A DNA stretch of 64,000 nucleotides from Phymorhynchus buccinoides (lineage: Eukaryota > Mollusca > Gastropoda > Neogastropoda > Raphitomidae), in assembly GCA_017654935.2 (NCBI GenBank), contig CM065699.1:5737632-5801631 (forward strand), read 5' to 3'. Of the stretch, positions 22,245 through 32,807 are shown piece by piece (the stretch's first letter is position 1; each line of letters opens with the position of its first letter). The notes under the pieces are model-generated. The model ran no database searches. It had not been told where the DNA came from and saw only the letters and a program-made list of their open reading frames with translations. Made by a program: the position numbers and the translations under genes.

Positions 22245-22624
22245 GTTACGGCACGAATTGTCGTCCCGGCACGAATTGTGCAGCACGTTTTGTCGCCCAT
22301 CGGCACGATTTGTCGCCCCAGTATCGACAACCAAGGCACGAATTGTCGTCCCTTGCACAATTCCTATATGTTGCACTGAGGCACGATTTGTCGCCCCAGT
22401 ATCGACAACCAAGGCACGAATTGTCGTCCCTTGCACAATTCCTATGTGTTGCACTGAGGCACGAATTGTCGCCCCCATGTACATGCTACACAGGAGCACA
22501 TTTTGTTGCCCCTGGACACAACTTTTATAGACCCCCAGGGCCGAAATTTTTGTTTTCCAAGAATGCTTACAGATCACTAAGAGACATTCGGCACGAATTG
22601 TCGCCGGCGACAATTCGTGCCGGG
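22245..22624. repeat. GGCACGAATTGTCG repeat cluster with a 34-bp palindrome
   Basis: The motif GGCACGAATTGTCGTCCC and near variants occur about nine times; part is arranged as a tandem repeat of about 75 bp (GGCACGATTTGTCGCCCCAG, then TATCGACAACCAA, from 22304 and 22380). The cluster ends with a perfect 34-bp palindrome at 22589-22622 (half site CGGCACGAATTGTCGCC). Confidence 0.85.
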
Positions 22625-22629
22625 ACTAC

Positions 22630-22940
22630 AACTCGTGCCATAACAGTGGTGCAGTAACAAAGGGAGCCACCAACTTCGAGGCGCACCGTATGGAGACATC
22701 GCAGGCAAAGCGTGAGGCACGACAATTCCTGCCGTAACAGTGGTGCAGTAACAAACGGAGCCACCAACGTGGAGGCGCACCGTATCGAGACATCGCAGGC
22801 AAAGCGCGAGGCACGCAAGATCCGCCTAAACAGTCGCAGCTCTGCAACCCCGACAGATCCCCCAACTCTTTCTCCTGTCCTCACTGTCAGAGATCCTTCC
22901 TGGCTCGCATTGGCCTCACTAGCCATATGCAAACTCATCC
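22630..22940 (+). pseudogene. LINE ORF2 3' end with C2H2 finger; 94-bp tandem duplication
   Basis: A 94-bp piece (TAACAGTGGTGCAGTAACAA..., starting 22641 and 22735) is duplicated. It encodes AHRIETSQAKREARK-like sequence, the usual segment before the end of a jockey-like ORF2. After it comes a zinc-finger motif FSCPHCQRSFLARIGLTSH and MQTHPG (22880-22935). Compare 10240-10612, a different copy on the other strand. Frames differ between parts, so it is dead. Confidence 0.6.
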
Positions 22941-23145
22941 AGGATCCTAGATTTCCACAATTACGAACTGTTGAAACATGGTCGTCTTCCCTCGGGACGG
23001 ACGAACTGTCGTGTTAATTGATATGTATGTAATTATGTGTGTCCATGCATGTAAATGTATCATAGTTATCCTATCCACAAGCGTACATACATACTTAAAT
23101 AACTTTGGCTCTGCCGTTCTGTTTGTTGGCAACATTTCTTTGCAG

Positions 23146-23247
23146 TGTGCAAACGGGGGTATTATCTCTATGAAAATAAATGCAAAACATGCTCTGTGAC
23201 GAATTGCAAGTACTCTTGCAACAACTATTACGGATGTAATAAAGAAG
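23146..23247 (+). CDS. EGF-like/cysteine-rich exon between the FTP domains
   Basis: 34 codons with eight cysteines: CKRGYYLYENKCKTCS, then VTNCKYSCNNYYGCNKEG. CxxGYY...CxxC...C...CN...GC resembles the EGF/laminin-type cysteine segments that follow FTP domains in molluscan MEGF-like and receptor phosphatase ectodomains. Acceptor TTTCTTTGCAG ends at 23145; donor GTAAGT at 23248; phase 1 both sides, so the frame runs from the FTP1 end (ELQIWG-V-CKRG) into FTP2 (NKEG-V-IYNIAM). A CA microsatellite starts about 20 bases past the donor. Confidence 0.8.
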
Positions 23248-23267
23248 GTAAGTTTTCTGGTTCTGGT

Positions 23268-23370
23268 TTTCTCGCACGCGCACACACGCGCACGCGCACA
23301 CACACGCACACGCACACACTCATACATATGCGCGTGCACACACACATGTACACAACACACACACTCAATC
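23268..23370. repeat. (CA)n with CG interruptions
   Basis: Imperfect CA/CGCA repeat directly after the EGF-like exon. A (TG)n run follows at 23437-23463. Confidence 0.9.
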
Positions 23371-23464
23371 ACATCTATTTAACATTTTTATTTTGTTGTA
23401 ATAGGATAGCTGTTAGCATAATATGATTACAATAATGTCGTGTGTGTGTGTGTGTGTGTGTGTT

Positions 23465-23866
23465 TGTGCCTTTCTATTCCTCGTACAAACACTAAGACAT
23501 ACGGTGAACGCTCATTTTCTTTCAGTGCCCCTTCTATCTGGAACTCCTTACCCTATGAACTTCATTCTGCTAAGTCTTTCCAATCTTTTAAAACCGCTCT
23601 TAAAACTCACCTCTTCCAGCAATGCCTCTGATTTCTTCCTTGTCCTATTTCCTGCCTTAAAACTATGTTCCCCACATTGTGTGTGAATGTGCACGCTTGT
23701 GTGTGTGCGTGTTGTGGCTGTGTGCATATGTTTGTGATAGTTAATATTGTAGTAGTTTATTTATATGTTATGAACTATTTATTTATTCATTTAAATAATT
23801 TGTGAAGCGCCGTGAGCTCAAGAGAGAAAGGGCGCTCTATAAATGTTACTTATTATCATTACTAGC
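23465..23866 (+). mobile_element. LINE 3' end (CR1/L2-like), truncated
   Basis: Encodes the RT C-terminus GERSFSFSAPSIWNSLPYEL followed by SFQSFKTALKTHLFQQCL and a stop, then a 3' UTR ending GCGCCGTGAGCTCAAGAGAG, AAAGGGCGCTCTATAAATGT and TTATTATC, a tail shared by many invertebrate L2/CR1 copies. The 5' truncation point sits at a (TG)n run. Confidence 0.75.
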
Positions 23867-24288
23867 AATCGCCCTGTGGCAGTTAACCCCCGTGGCAGTT
23901 TTAACCCCGTGGCAGCTATCTCCTCCCTACACCTACCCCCTCCCCACATTTACTTGCTCGGGGACTTATCTGCCACTCAGCGACACACTTGTTTGCTATT
24001 GTGGCTTTCAACAGACAGCCAGTCTCAAACACACGAAAGTGAAACTTTCGGTTTTACATTTCCAAGAAGAAGGCAGCATTTCACCTTCCAAGAAAATGGA
24101 TCAAAAATGTGTAAGGTCTTTCTTTTCAGGGGGGGGGGGGGGGGGGCAGATCTTGACCTATGGCAGAAAGAGTGTTTTATAATCATTTCGACTTTGACCT
24201 CGCCCTTGCAGAGAGAGAGAGAGAGAGAGAAGAGTAGTACTTCTTCTTCGTCTTCTAAGTTCTTGTTCTTCGGTCGTTCAGGCATGTT

Positions 24289-24720
24289 TCTGTCAATTAC
24301 GAACGTAGATGCATCATGCTGCTGTTATGCGCCTAAGTAAGAATAATTAGGCCCAGCATGTCTGACTTCGGGTAGAGGAAATCTTTTTGAAAGTATTTGT
24401 TGAAAAAAGGCAGGAGAATTTATGTCAATTACGAACGTAGATGCATCATGCTGCTGTTATGCACCTAAGTAAGAATAATTAGGCCCAGCATGTCTGACTT
24501 TGGCTAGAGGAAATCTTTTTGAAAGTATTTCTTGAAAAAAGGCAGGAGAATGGACCGGAAAGGCAGAACGATAGTAGATAACAGCATGCAAAGGGAAAAG
24601 GCAGAATGAAAGAGACTGACAGATTAGAGGTAGTTATAAGCACATAACTTCCAGAAGGTGGGGGAACTATTTGTACGGAAGACCCCCCCCCCCCACCTCC
24701 CAGTATCCCTAGGGGGGGGG
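24289..24720 (+). repeat. Dispersed repeat with an internal 133-bp tandem duplication
   Basis: GTCAATTACGAACGTAGATG and the next 130 bases occur twice (24289 and 24421). The second copy continues into a block that ends AAGCACATAACTTCCAGAAG, GTGGGGGAACTATTTGTACG and a C-run. An inverted copy of this family lies at 27475-27735. No gene. Confidence 0.7.
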
Positions 24721-24799
24721 GGGGAAGCTTGCTGCGTTCTACTCCCACTCCCCCCCCCCACCCCCACCCCCCACCCCCCACCCACACCCACACCCCAGT

Positions 24800-24878
<79 letters not shown>
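24800..24878. repeat. (CT)n microsatellite
   Basis: About 39 CT units after a C/CA-rich tract. Confidence 0.95.
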
Positions 24879-25039
24879 CTGTCTGTATAAAAATAGCTGC
24901 AGTGGGGCTCGCCGCGGGGAGGCAAGCAAAGAGCCAAAGACATTGAAAAGAAAAGACTGGCATCTGGTCCCTTTTCCCTATATCAGTAGTGAGGACAGAA
25001 ACACTGGTTGTGTCCCTTTTAAACATCTTTATGACATAA

Positions 25040-26515
25040 CACGTCAATAGGCCAGTTGAATTCTCCGTTCAAATTCCAATCCGAGTCTTTGCATAGCCGC
25101 CACTGTGAACTACCCCACTAACGATAACTCTATCAGCCAGGCTCGCCATAACTCTTAAGTAGTCCATTTTCCCCTTTTAGAGTCTTTGATTATGTGTGAA
25201 GTGTTGGTTGAAATTAGCGTCCTGCAAAATAAATCGGTTTATAGCGCGTGTTTATGAACGGATGGTGTTGAAATTTTGCACGACGATAGTCACTATTCCT
25301 GGTCACGCATGTTCCAAATCTCGTGTCAATGTCGGGTCTGGTTACGCCGCGGTTTGTGAAAACGTGAAGCGGCCTGTCGGCGCCCGTATCTCCGGCATTT
25401 CTTCCGTATCTTCCGGTTTGGCACACGGATAGTCCCCGGCCCCAGTCATCTTCCTGCCAAATTCGAAGGCAATCGGCCCAGAAACGCCGGAGATACGGGC
25501 GCTGAGAGGCCGGCGGATGCACGTTTCGCGAAACCGCGCAAATGACACGGCCGCCTCGGTTGCCGTTGCCATCGCCCCGTTAGGGCTCACAGCAAATTTG
25601 AAGCGATTCGGTCGAAAAACGGCGGAGTTATAAGGCCCGTTTCGTGTTTCAGACACACACACACACACACAGTCACACACACACGGACAGTTGGCTTTTT
25701 ACTATATGATGATTAGGTAGAATACTTTTTCATTTGTAAGTTTTTTTACTTCTTTCCTCCCCCTTTTTTCATCGGATTTAGTTGACATTTTCAGGAAGTT
25801 GCAGGACACTATAGAATAGCCGAATTGGCAATATTAAGCGATTTCGACGATTTTTCGGCAAAATGTTTTTTAAAAAAACGGCAAAATGGGCAACATTTCA
25901 ATCTTGAATATCTCAAAAACGGCTACACGGAATGCCTTCATTTGTTTTTAGTTTATATACTAAAAAAATAAATGTCCAACACTTTCGGTTTAAAAGCGAA
26001 CTGGAAGTAGATCTACCTAGTGCTTCAGCTAGGAACGTGCAACTTTCATTTGGCTGATGGAATCACCAAACTATCAGAGAACGTCACAAAAATAACTTTT
26101 GGATATTGTAGCGCTTATGTTGGCCCACGCGGAAAGACGTTTGGTGATGATCGATATGTTAAATAGTTTGGAAGTTATTCAAATGTATGTAAGTTCGGTT
26201 CATGTCACAAAAAAGTCCATCCGATTTCGCTAAAGTTTGGAGGAAAAAGGAAGGATGCTATTCTAATGCTACATTTCCAATATTAAACCGATTGGCCAAA
26301 ATTTGGCAAAACTTTAATCTTATTTGAGTAACTCGAAAACGGCTGCACAGAATACTTTTATATTTTCAGTACAATACTTTCGTTATAGATTCGAACCGGA
26401 ATTGGCAACGAAAATGGCCACATTTTGACAAATTTTAATATTGAATAACTTACAAACTGCTGTGTGGGGGTAGAATCCTGTCATGTTTGCTCTCAGAAGC
26501 AAACATTAGCCGTCT
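25040..26515. other. Intron; diverged relatives of the 305-bp monomer and a CTCAAAAACGGCT motif
   Basis: No gene is seen. At 25590-25640 AAATTTGAAGCGATTCGGTC followed by GGCGGAGTTATA resembles the core of the monomers at 30.6-32.4 kb. At 25900-26470 the phrase CTCAAAAACGGCTACACGGA recurs in three diverged forms, each after a CAAATTTTAATATTG-like lead. Probably old repeats. Confidence 0.45.
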
Positions 26516-26516
26516 A

Positions 26517-26563
<47 letters not shown>

Positions 26564-26597
26564 CATTATTATTATTATTATTATTATCATTATCAAT
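26516..26597. repeat. (TTA)n microsatellite
   Basis: TTA units with two CAT interruptions. Confidence 0.95.
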
Positions 26598-27000
26598 GAA
26601 AACGACGATAGGATAGATTTGATTAAGGAAGGAAAATAGTGATATAATCAATGTATATATTTCAACCCCAAATGGAAAATGTAAACAAAGGCACGAACTT
26701 GATGTGTGTAATACGCAAACACATTACATAGCTAAATAATCGGTAATATGAATACAACACATACACTATTCAGCCATGTTAGTCACACCCTTATCAAGTT
26801 GAAACACAGGGGGAATTAATAATTAATTTGGTTAATTCTTTTTTTTTTTGAAACTGTTTAAGGTTTCGGGTAATTTGCAGAGTAAAGACAACTTTACTTG
26901 TGTAAATATTATTATGTGGACGAGGAAATGATGATGAATGACCATGTCCATGGATGTTGATTTAAATGCTTTCATCCGCTCAATTACCTATGTGTTTCAG

Positions 27001-27234
27001 TTATATACAACATTGCTATGCACAAAAAGATCGTTCATAAATCAGAAAGTTATACCTACCCTGGTACCATGAAAGCGACGGATGGCTTCAGCCACAATAG
27101 GGCGTACTGCTTTTATCCATATAAGAGAGATACCTTATATGACTACGACGCCGCGATCAGACTCGACTTGGCGGACAACAACGCCAAGGTCTTCAAAGTC
27201 ATCTCCTATGCCATCTACTCTGATTGGGGGAAAT
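27001..27234 (+). CDS. FTP domain 2, exon a (N-terminal half)
   Basis: 78 codons: IYNIAMHKKIVHKSESYTYP, MKATDGFSHNRAYCF, AAIRLDLADNNAKVFKVISY. The order N-I-A-x-x-K...ADGF...C...IRLDL...F.V matches the first half of an FTP domain, but the WW before xVDL is replaced by DA (DYDAAIRLDL). Acceptor TATGTGTTTCAG ends at 27000; donor GTAAGT at 27235; phase 1 both sides, 234 nt. It joins in frame to 42062 (SDWGK-Y-PKVVKDF), giving a complete second domain. Confidence 0.82.
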
Positions 27235-27306
27235 GTAAGTTCACATCAAATGAGATGGAGAGGGCGTGAGGATGGAGAGAGGAAGAAAAGAAAAAGAGAT
27301 GAGAGT

Positions 27307-27317
27307 AAGAGAGGGAG

Positions 27318-27394
<77 letters not shown>

Positions 27395-27398
27395 GTTA
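27307..27398. repeat. (GA)n microsatellite
   Basis: Starts about 70 bases after the donor of FTP2 exon a. Confidence 0.95.
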
Positions 27399-27474
27399 TG
27401 ATGAGAGAGAGAGATGAAAGGGACTGGAAGATATAAAAACAAAAGGAATGTAAGGTATAAAGAAAGAGAGCCCC

Positions 27475-27735
27475 CGTGGGGATATCGGGGGGGGGGGGGT
27501 GGGGGGTCTTTTGCATAAATAGTTCCCCCACCTTCTGGAAGTTATGTGCTTGTAACTTCCTCTAATCTATCACTCTTTTTGACTCTGCCTTTTCCCTTTG
27601 CTTTCTGTCATCTACTATCTTTCTGCCTTAGCGGTCCGTTCTCCTGCCTTTTTTTAAGAAACACTTTCAAAAAGATTTCCTCCAGCCGAAGTCGGACTTG
27701 CTGGGCCTAACTATTTCTTGGTTAGGTGCATAACT
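27475..27735 (-). repeat. Inverted copy of the 24.3-24.7 kb repeat
   Basis: Reads in reverse complement as the second half of 24289-24720: AACTATTT...CCCCACCTTCTGGAAGTTATGTGC in opposite orientation, with the shared GGCAGGAGAA, AAATCTTTTTGAAAGT and GGCCCAGCA blocks. Confidence 0.7.
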
Positions 27736-27796
27736 GTGACGTAAGTGTCCCGTGCGACCCGCTTTCTTTATTCCTTATCTACACCCCCCCCCCTTC

Positions 27797-27832
<36 letters not shown>

Positions 27833-29640
27833 ACCCTCTCTCCTTTTCATTTCTCGACCAACCGCCACGTTAATTGCCCGGCTACTTCAAAACGAACGCG
27901 GACTAAGGCAATTATCCCTTTGAACCACGGTTATCTCCCTTTGTAAGACACCGCGTCCTTACCCATCACAAGAAAGTGACAACCACGGTTATCTCCCTTT
28001 GAAGACGGTTTTGCCTTTCCAATCACAAGGTTAGGAATGTCCGGCATGTGATAAGGATGTAATAGGCGCGTGATTGTTCGGTACACTCTGAACATCATCT
28101 TGTGACGTGTCGACTGTAATAAACCAATAGCAGGCTTTCATTGTTTGAAAGTGAAGGCTATAATTGGCGTAGTGAGAAAAAGTTTTTCACACAAGACGCT
28201 GAAACTGACTAGAGCAACACCTCTCCCAGCCAGAATAGCCCACCTAGTAAGTCTTATTGATGACTGGTGATTGAGACTGGTTGTTTGTTTGACTCTAGTT
28301 TTGATCTAGATCCTATGTTCAATGATGAATAAGGAGTAGATAGATATGTTATAGAAAAGAAGTGGTAAACATTCTATTCTATTTATGTGCACTGATTATT
28401 TGTGTGTGTGTGTGTTTTTGACTTGAACACTTTTGGTACCAGAACCGGAGTTTATGCCTACTAACCCTTTTGTCTATTTTTAGTAGGAAACCTATGGGCC
28501 GCAATCTTGCACTATTTTTAGTAGGAAACCTATGGGCCGCAATCTTGCACTTTATGATACCATTCCTTTCCAGGTGTTGGATGGAGAATGATGTTGTCTT
28601 GATCACCTTTTATGTTTTACTGATCTCAGTTTGTTAACTGAAATTCAGTTTATTTATTAACTAGTGCCATTGTACAAGGGAAGTCTTCAAGCCGGTTGGG
28701 ATTCACTAATTCCCTGCCGACTGAAGCCCCTTGTCTCTAAGCCATAGAGATCTACATCCACCTTCTCCTGTGATTATCAGCAGGGCATCGTGGGCCGGAC
28801 GATCATCCCTGACTCCACCAAGCACCAAGACGGGAAAGACGCCCCGCACCCAGAATCCGTGAGGAGACCACGCCTGAACCGTGCCATCCCGCGAAGCCGT
28901 AACCGGAACGACTGGGAGCTACTCTCATCTGACGAGCAAGCCCAGCCAACCCAGCACTCGCCGATCACCACGGAGGAACCTGACAACAGCTAAGTCCACC
29001 GGACTGCGCCAATCATTTGAACTTTCCTACGGACACTGAAGATAATTAGTAACCCTTCCGGCATGGGGCGAACCTTATAGAAAGACAAAAGTCTTGTGAA
29101 TCCTTTCGGATTTCATTGTTTTTTATCCATATTTTGTTTTGGCGCCATTGAGCTGCTTTATTATTATTGTTGCATAATCTTATGCAGATTTTGGGAGTAA
29201 ATAAAATACAAGTGTCAAATAATCCTGAACCCTTTGGTCAGACTGATGAGAGTGGGAGTCTTGTAATTTCATGTAAAACCCTACTTCTCTCTGTCTGCCA
29301 TTTAGAGCAATTCAACCACTTGTATTTCTTACAACCATACGAGCCAGAACCCGGGCACAAATATAAATTTATTAGATGAAAAGGGGCCGGGAAAGTTGCT
29401 CATCTCCCATATCCTAGAGAAGTGGGCTAAAGGCAAATTTTCTAAAGTCTTCCCTAGGGACTTAGCCTTTTAACCCATTACCTCGTCACAATAACGACAG
29501 GAAACTGTTTGAGCGATCGAAGAAGAAGAAAAAGAAAGAAAGAGAGAAATAGCTAAAATACTCCACGGATATATCGACCCACCTGGGGAGTATAAAAAAT
29601 GGTCGATTTATCCGAGAGTCAATTTATCTCTATCCTCGGA
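27736..29640. other. Intron, no gene; short duplications and a GC-rich island
   Basis: A C-run at 27783-27832; an imperfect duplication around CCACGGTTATCTCCCTTTG (27926, 27984); a tandem 44-bp duplication containing TTTTTAGTAGGAAACCTATG (28477-28560). At 28790-28993 a GC-rich open stretch of 67 codons stands out from AT-rich surroundings but resembles no family I know. It could be the leader of an unrecognised retroelement. Confidence 0.4.
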
Positions 29641-29659
29641 TGAATCAACCTTTTCTGCT

Positions 29660-29983
29660 AGAGTGTCGATCATTTTATCCAGCAAACAGATAGAATACAA
29701 TAGCCGGCGTTTCTTGCAACGCATAAACCCACCTAGTAGTCCTAGATCCTATGATTATCAAAAAGACTACGAAATACATCCCCCCCATCTCTCCAAAAAG
29801 TTTCCAATCAACCAATCTAGATATACTAATAATATTGTTATTCCAAAACCTAGAACTGATCTTTTCAAAACAAGCTTAACATACTCAGGTGGTACTCTTT
29901 AGAATTCCTTAACAACTAATCTTAAGCAGAAAAGCAGCATTACTTCCTTCAAAAACGCGTATCAAAATAGTCTATTTCAGAGA
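29660..29983 (+). pseudogene. LINE RT C-terminal fragment
   Basis: IVIPKPRTDLFKTSLTYSGG followed by NSLTTNLKQKSSITSFKNAY parallels PRPRTDLYKASLTYSGG of the LINE at 10.8-13.6 kb. A stop stands at TTTAGAATT (TL*NS). Related but not identical family. Ends where the piggyBac-type MITE begins. Confidence 0.6.
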
Positions 29984-29987
29984 TTAA

Positions 29988-30224
29988 CCCTTTCACCGCC
30001 AATGTTGCATTTATGCACCACAAGGTTTTGACACCCATGTCACCAAAAGGCATAAAATGAGGGCCTGTTATCTGAAGACCCTATTTTCTTAATTTTAGGA
30101 GGTAAGGATAGGCCTAATGTTATACATGTCACAGAGGAATTCATAATATTGCAGATATTTTTTTTCTCTACCCAGTTAGGTTTAATGGTATTTATTTGCT
30201 GAAAAATGGCTGGCGGCGAAAGGG
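29988..30224. mobile_element. piggyBac-type MITE, copy 1 (237 bp)
   Basis: TTAA on both sides (29984-29987, 30225-30228) and inverted ends CCCTTTCACCGCCA / TGGCGGCGAAAGGG. TTAA duplication with CCC...GGG ends is the piggyBac signature. A second copy lies at 44030-44269. Non-coding. Confidence 0.85.
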
Positions 30225-30254
30225 TTAAAAGAAAACATGTGAATGATGATATTT

Positions 30255-32385
30255 GAATACAATAAAGCGAGGCTTACCTCGTAAGGTGATGCTGTTTGTA
30301 GATTCTTGCGAAGCAGTAATAACTGGAACGAGTGTACAGGAGATATTGCAGCCAGGCCAACCAGTATTGAAAGCTGCTGCGAAGGAACACTGCATCCCAT
30401 AGTCCATCATGTTTGGGTTTGTCATTACAATATTCCTGGTAAGGGGCACAACAGATGTCAAGCATTTGACGACTTCCCCCGCATTGTGTAACAAGGGCGT
30501 CGACGAGCGGCAGACATGTCCGTCACCAGCAATGCCACGCACTTGCGACACCCCGTAGAGTGTCACATCCTGACACAAACTTGGAAGGGATTCTGTCTTC
30601 TAGTTCACGAGATACAGCTTGAAGAATAAACACATAGCGCAAAGAAGGAAATTTCGGTTTTCAAGGTCACACTTCAAGGTTAAGGTCAGCATGGTGATAA
30701 TTTATGCTCGGATGTTTTCTTCTCTAGGGTATACAGTACCACACACAATCTGAAGCGCTTCTGTCAAGTACCAATGTGGAAAATATGGCTTAAAACCCAA
30801 TGTGTAGACCCCTACCACTTTCAAGGCCTACGGATCGCCCGGACCGTGACATTGACCTTGATCGGTATGCCACCATTAGCACGGGCATAAGCCAAAGTAC
30901 CTTCATGCCAACTTTGAAGACTCTAACACTAACGGTGTGGGAGTTATGGCCCCTGAAAGATTTTCGGTTTTCAAGGTCGTACGCCAAGGTCAAGGTCACG
31001 ACGGCAATATGGTTTGCGCGGATGCCTTCCTCTCATGGTGACACACCAGCACACACAATTTGACGTGATTCTGTCAACCCGTTCGAAAGATATCCTTGGG
31101 ACAGACAGAAGGAGAAAAAAATGACCCTCCGATTTTCAGGCTCCAGCGATCTTTTTGACCTTGACCTTGATCTTGATCGGTATGCCATCATCAGAACGGG
31201 CATAAGCCAAACCACCTTCAGACCAAGTTTCAACATCCTATGTTGATCGGTGCCCGAGATATGGCTAAAAATAGATTTTCGGTTTTCAAGGTCGTACGTC
31301 AAGGTCAAGGTCACGACGGCAAAATGGTTTGCGCCGATCTCTTCCTATTAAGGAGGCACACCTTCACACAAAATTTGACGCGATTCGGTCAAGCGGTTCG
31401 GGAGATATCCTTGGGACAGACAGAAAAAAAAAAACAAAAAAAAAAAACAAACAAACAAACAAACAACAAGGGCGTCGACGAGCGGCAGACATGTCCGTCA
31501 CCAGCAATGCCACGCACTTGCGACACCCCGTAGAGTGTCACATCCTGACACAAAATTGGAAGGGATTCTGTCTTCTAGTTCACGAGATACAGCTTGAAGA
31601 ATAAACATATAGCGCAAAGAAGGAAATTTCGGTTTTCAAGGTCACACTTCAAGGTCAAGGTCAGCATGGTGATAATTTATGCTCGGATGTTTTCTTCTCT
31701 AGGGTATACAGTACCACACACAATCTGAAGCGCTTCTGTCAAGTACAAATGTGGAAAATATGGCTTAAAACTCCTACCACTTTCAAGGCCTACTGATCGC
31801 CCGGACCGTGACCTTGACCTTGATCGGTATGCCACCATCAGAACGGGCATAAGCCAAAGTACCTTCATGCCAAATTTGAAGACTCTAACACCAACGGTGT
31901 GGGAGTTATGGCCCCTGAAAGATTTTCGGTTTTCAAGGTCGTACGACAAGGTCAAGGTCACGACGGCAAAATGGTTTGCGCGGATGCCTTCCTCTCATGG
32001 TGACACACCAGCACACAAAATTTGACGTGATTCGGTCAACCCGTTCGAAAGATATCCTTGGGACAGACAGAAGGAGAAAAAAATGACCCTCCGATTTTCA
32101 GGCTCCAGCGATCTTTTTGACCTTGACCTCGACCTTGATCGGTATGCCATCATCAGAACGGGCATAAGCCAAACCACCTTCATACCAAGTTTCAACATCC
32201 TATGTCGATCGGTGCCCGAGATATGGCTAAAAATAGATTTTCGGTTTTCAAGGTCGTACGTCAAGGTCAAGGTCACGACGGCAAAATGCTTTGCGCCGAT
32301 CTCTTCCTATTAAGCTGGCACACCTTCACACAAAATTTGACGCGATTCGGTCAAGCGGTTCGGGAGATATCCTTGGGACAGACAG

Positions 32386-32420
<35 letters not shown>

Positions 32421-32807
32421 CCAGACAAACCAGCCCATCGCAAAGTCCGATCACCTTCGGTGACGGACAAAAATACAAACCAGCCCATCGCAATAGTCTG
32501 TCTTGGTGACGGACTAATGAAGGCCCCTGTTTTGGGGTCTACCTGATGGACTATGTCAAGTAACACACAAATAATCCACCATTATGGTTGTCCCTTCGCC
32601 TGATGTTCTTTATTTGCTGTGTTCTGTGTTTGCACGTTGTGCACTGTGTCTTGGGTGGGTGATAGTTATTGTTCTTGGCAGGTAGTGCCTTCTTTCTATT
32701 AACATTCAAAAAAGGGTTGGGCCTGTACACTCGTTCCAGTTATTACTGCTTCGCAAGAATCTACAAACAGCATCACCTTACGAGGTAAGCCTCGCTTTAT
32801 TGTATTC
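30255..32807. mobile_element. Element with perfect 86-bp inverted ends and a duplicated 975-bp core
   Basis: 30255-30340 and 32722-32807 are exact inverse complements over 86 bases (outer end GAATACAATAAAGCGAGGCT). Between them are two head-to-tail copies of about 975 bp (30491-31465 and 31467-32418), each built of three diverged monomers of about 305 bp and each closing with an A-rich run. No transposase is seen, so it would be non-autonomous. Family unknown to me. Confidence 0.75.
30491..32418. repeat. Two-level tandem array (2 x 3 monomers of about 305 bp)
   Basis: The phrase TTTTCGGTTTTCAAGGTC recurs near 30655, 30958, 31276, 31628, 31922 and 32237. Each time it is followed by CAAGGTCAAGGTCA-like sequence and later by TTTGACGCGATTCGGTCAAG and GAGATATCCTTGGGACAGAC. 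The two 975-bp copies differ by few substitutions; the three monomers inside each differ much more. So the trimer is old and its duplication recent. Confidence 0.8.

Noticed and set aside
22589..22622. cDNA-library adaptor (GGCACGAG) contamination
   Set aside because: The motif is GGCACGAATTG with many diverged genomic variants around it, so it is a repeat, not an adaptor.
28060..29400. LTR retrotransposon leader
   Set aside because: AATAAA and a GC-rich leader-like frame are present, but I could find no pair of direct repeats or priming site.
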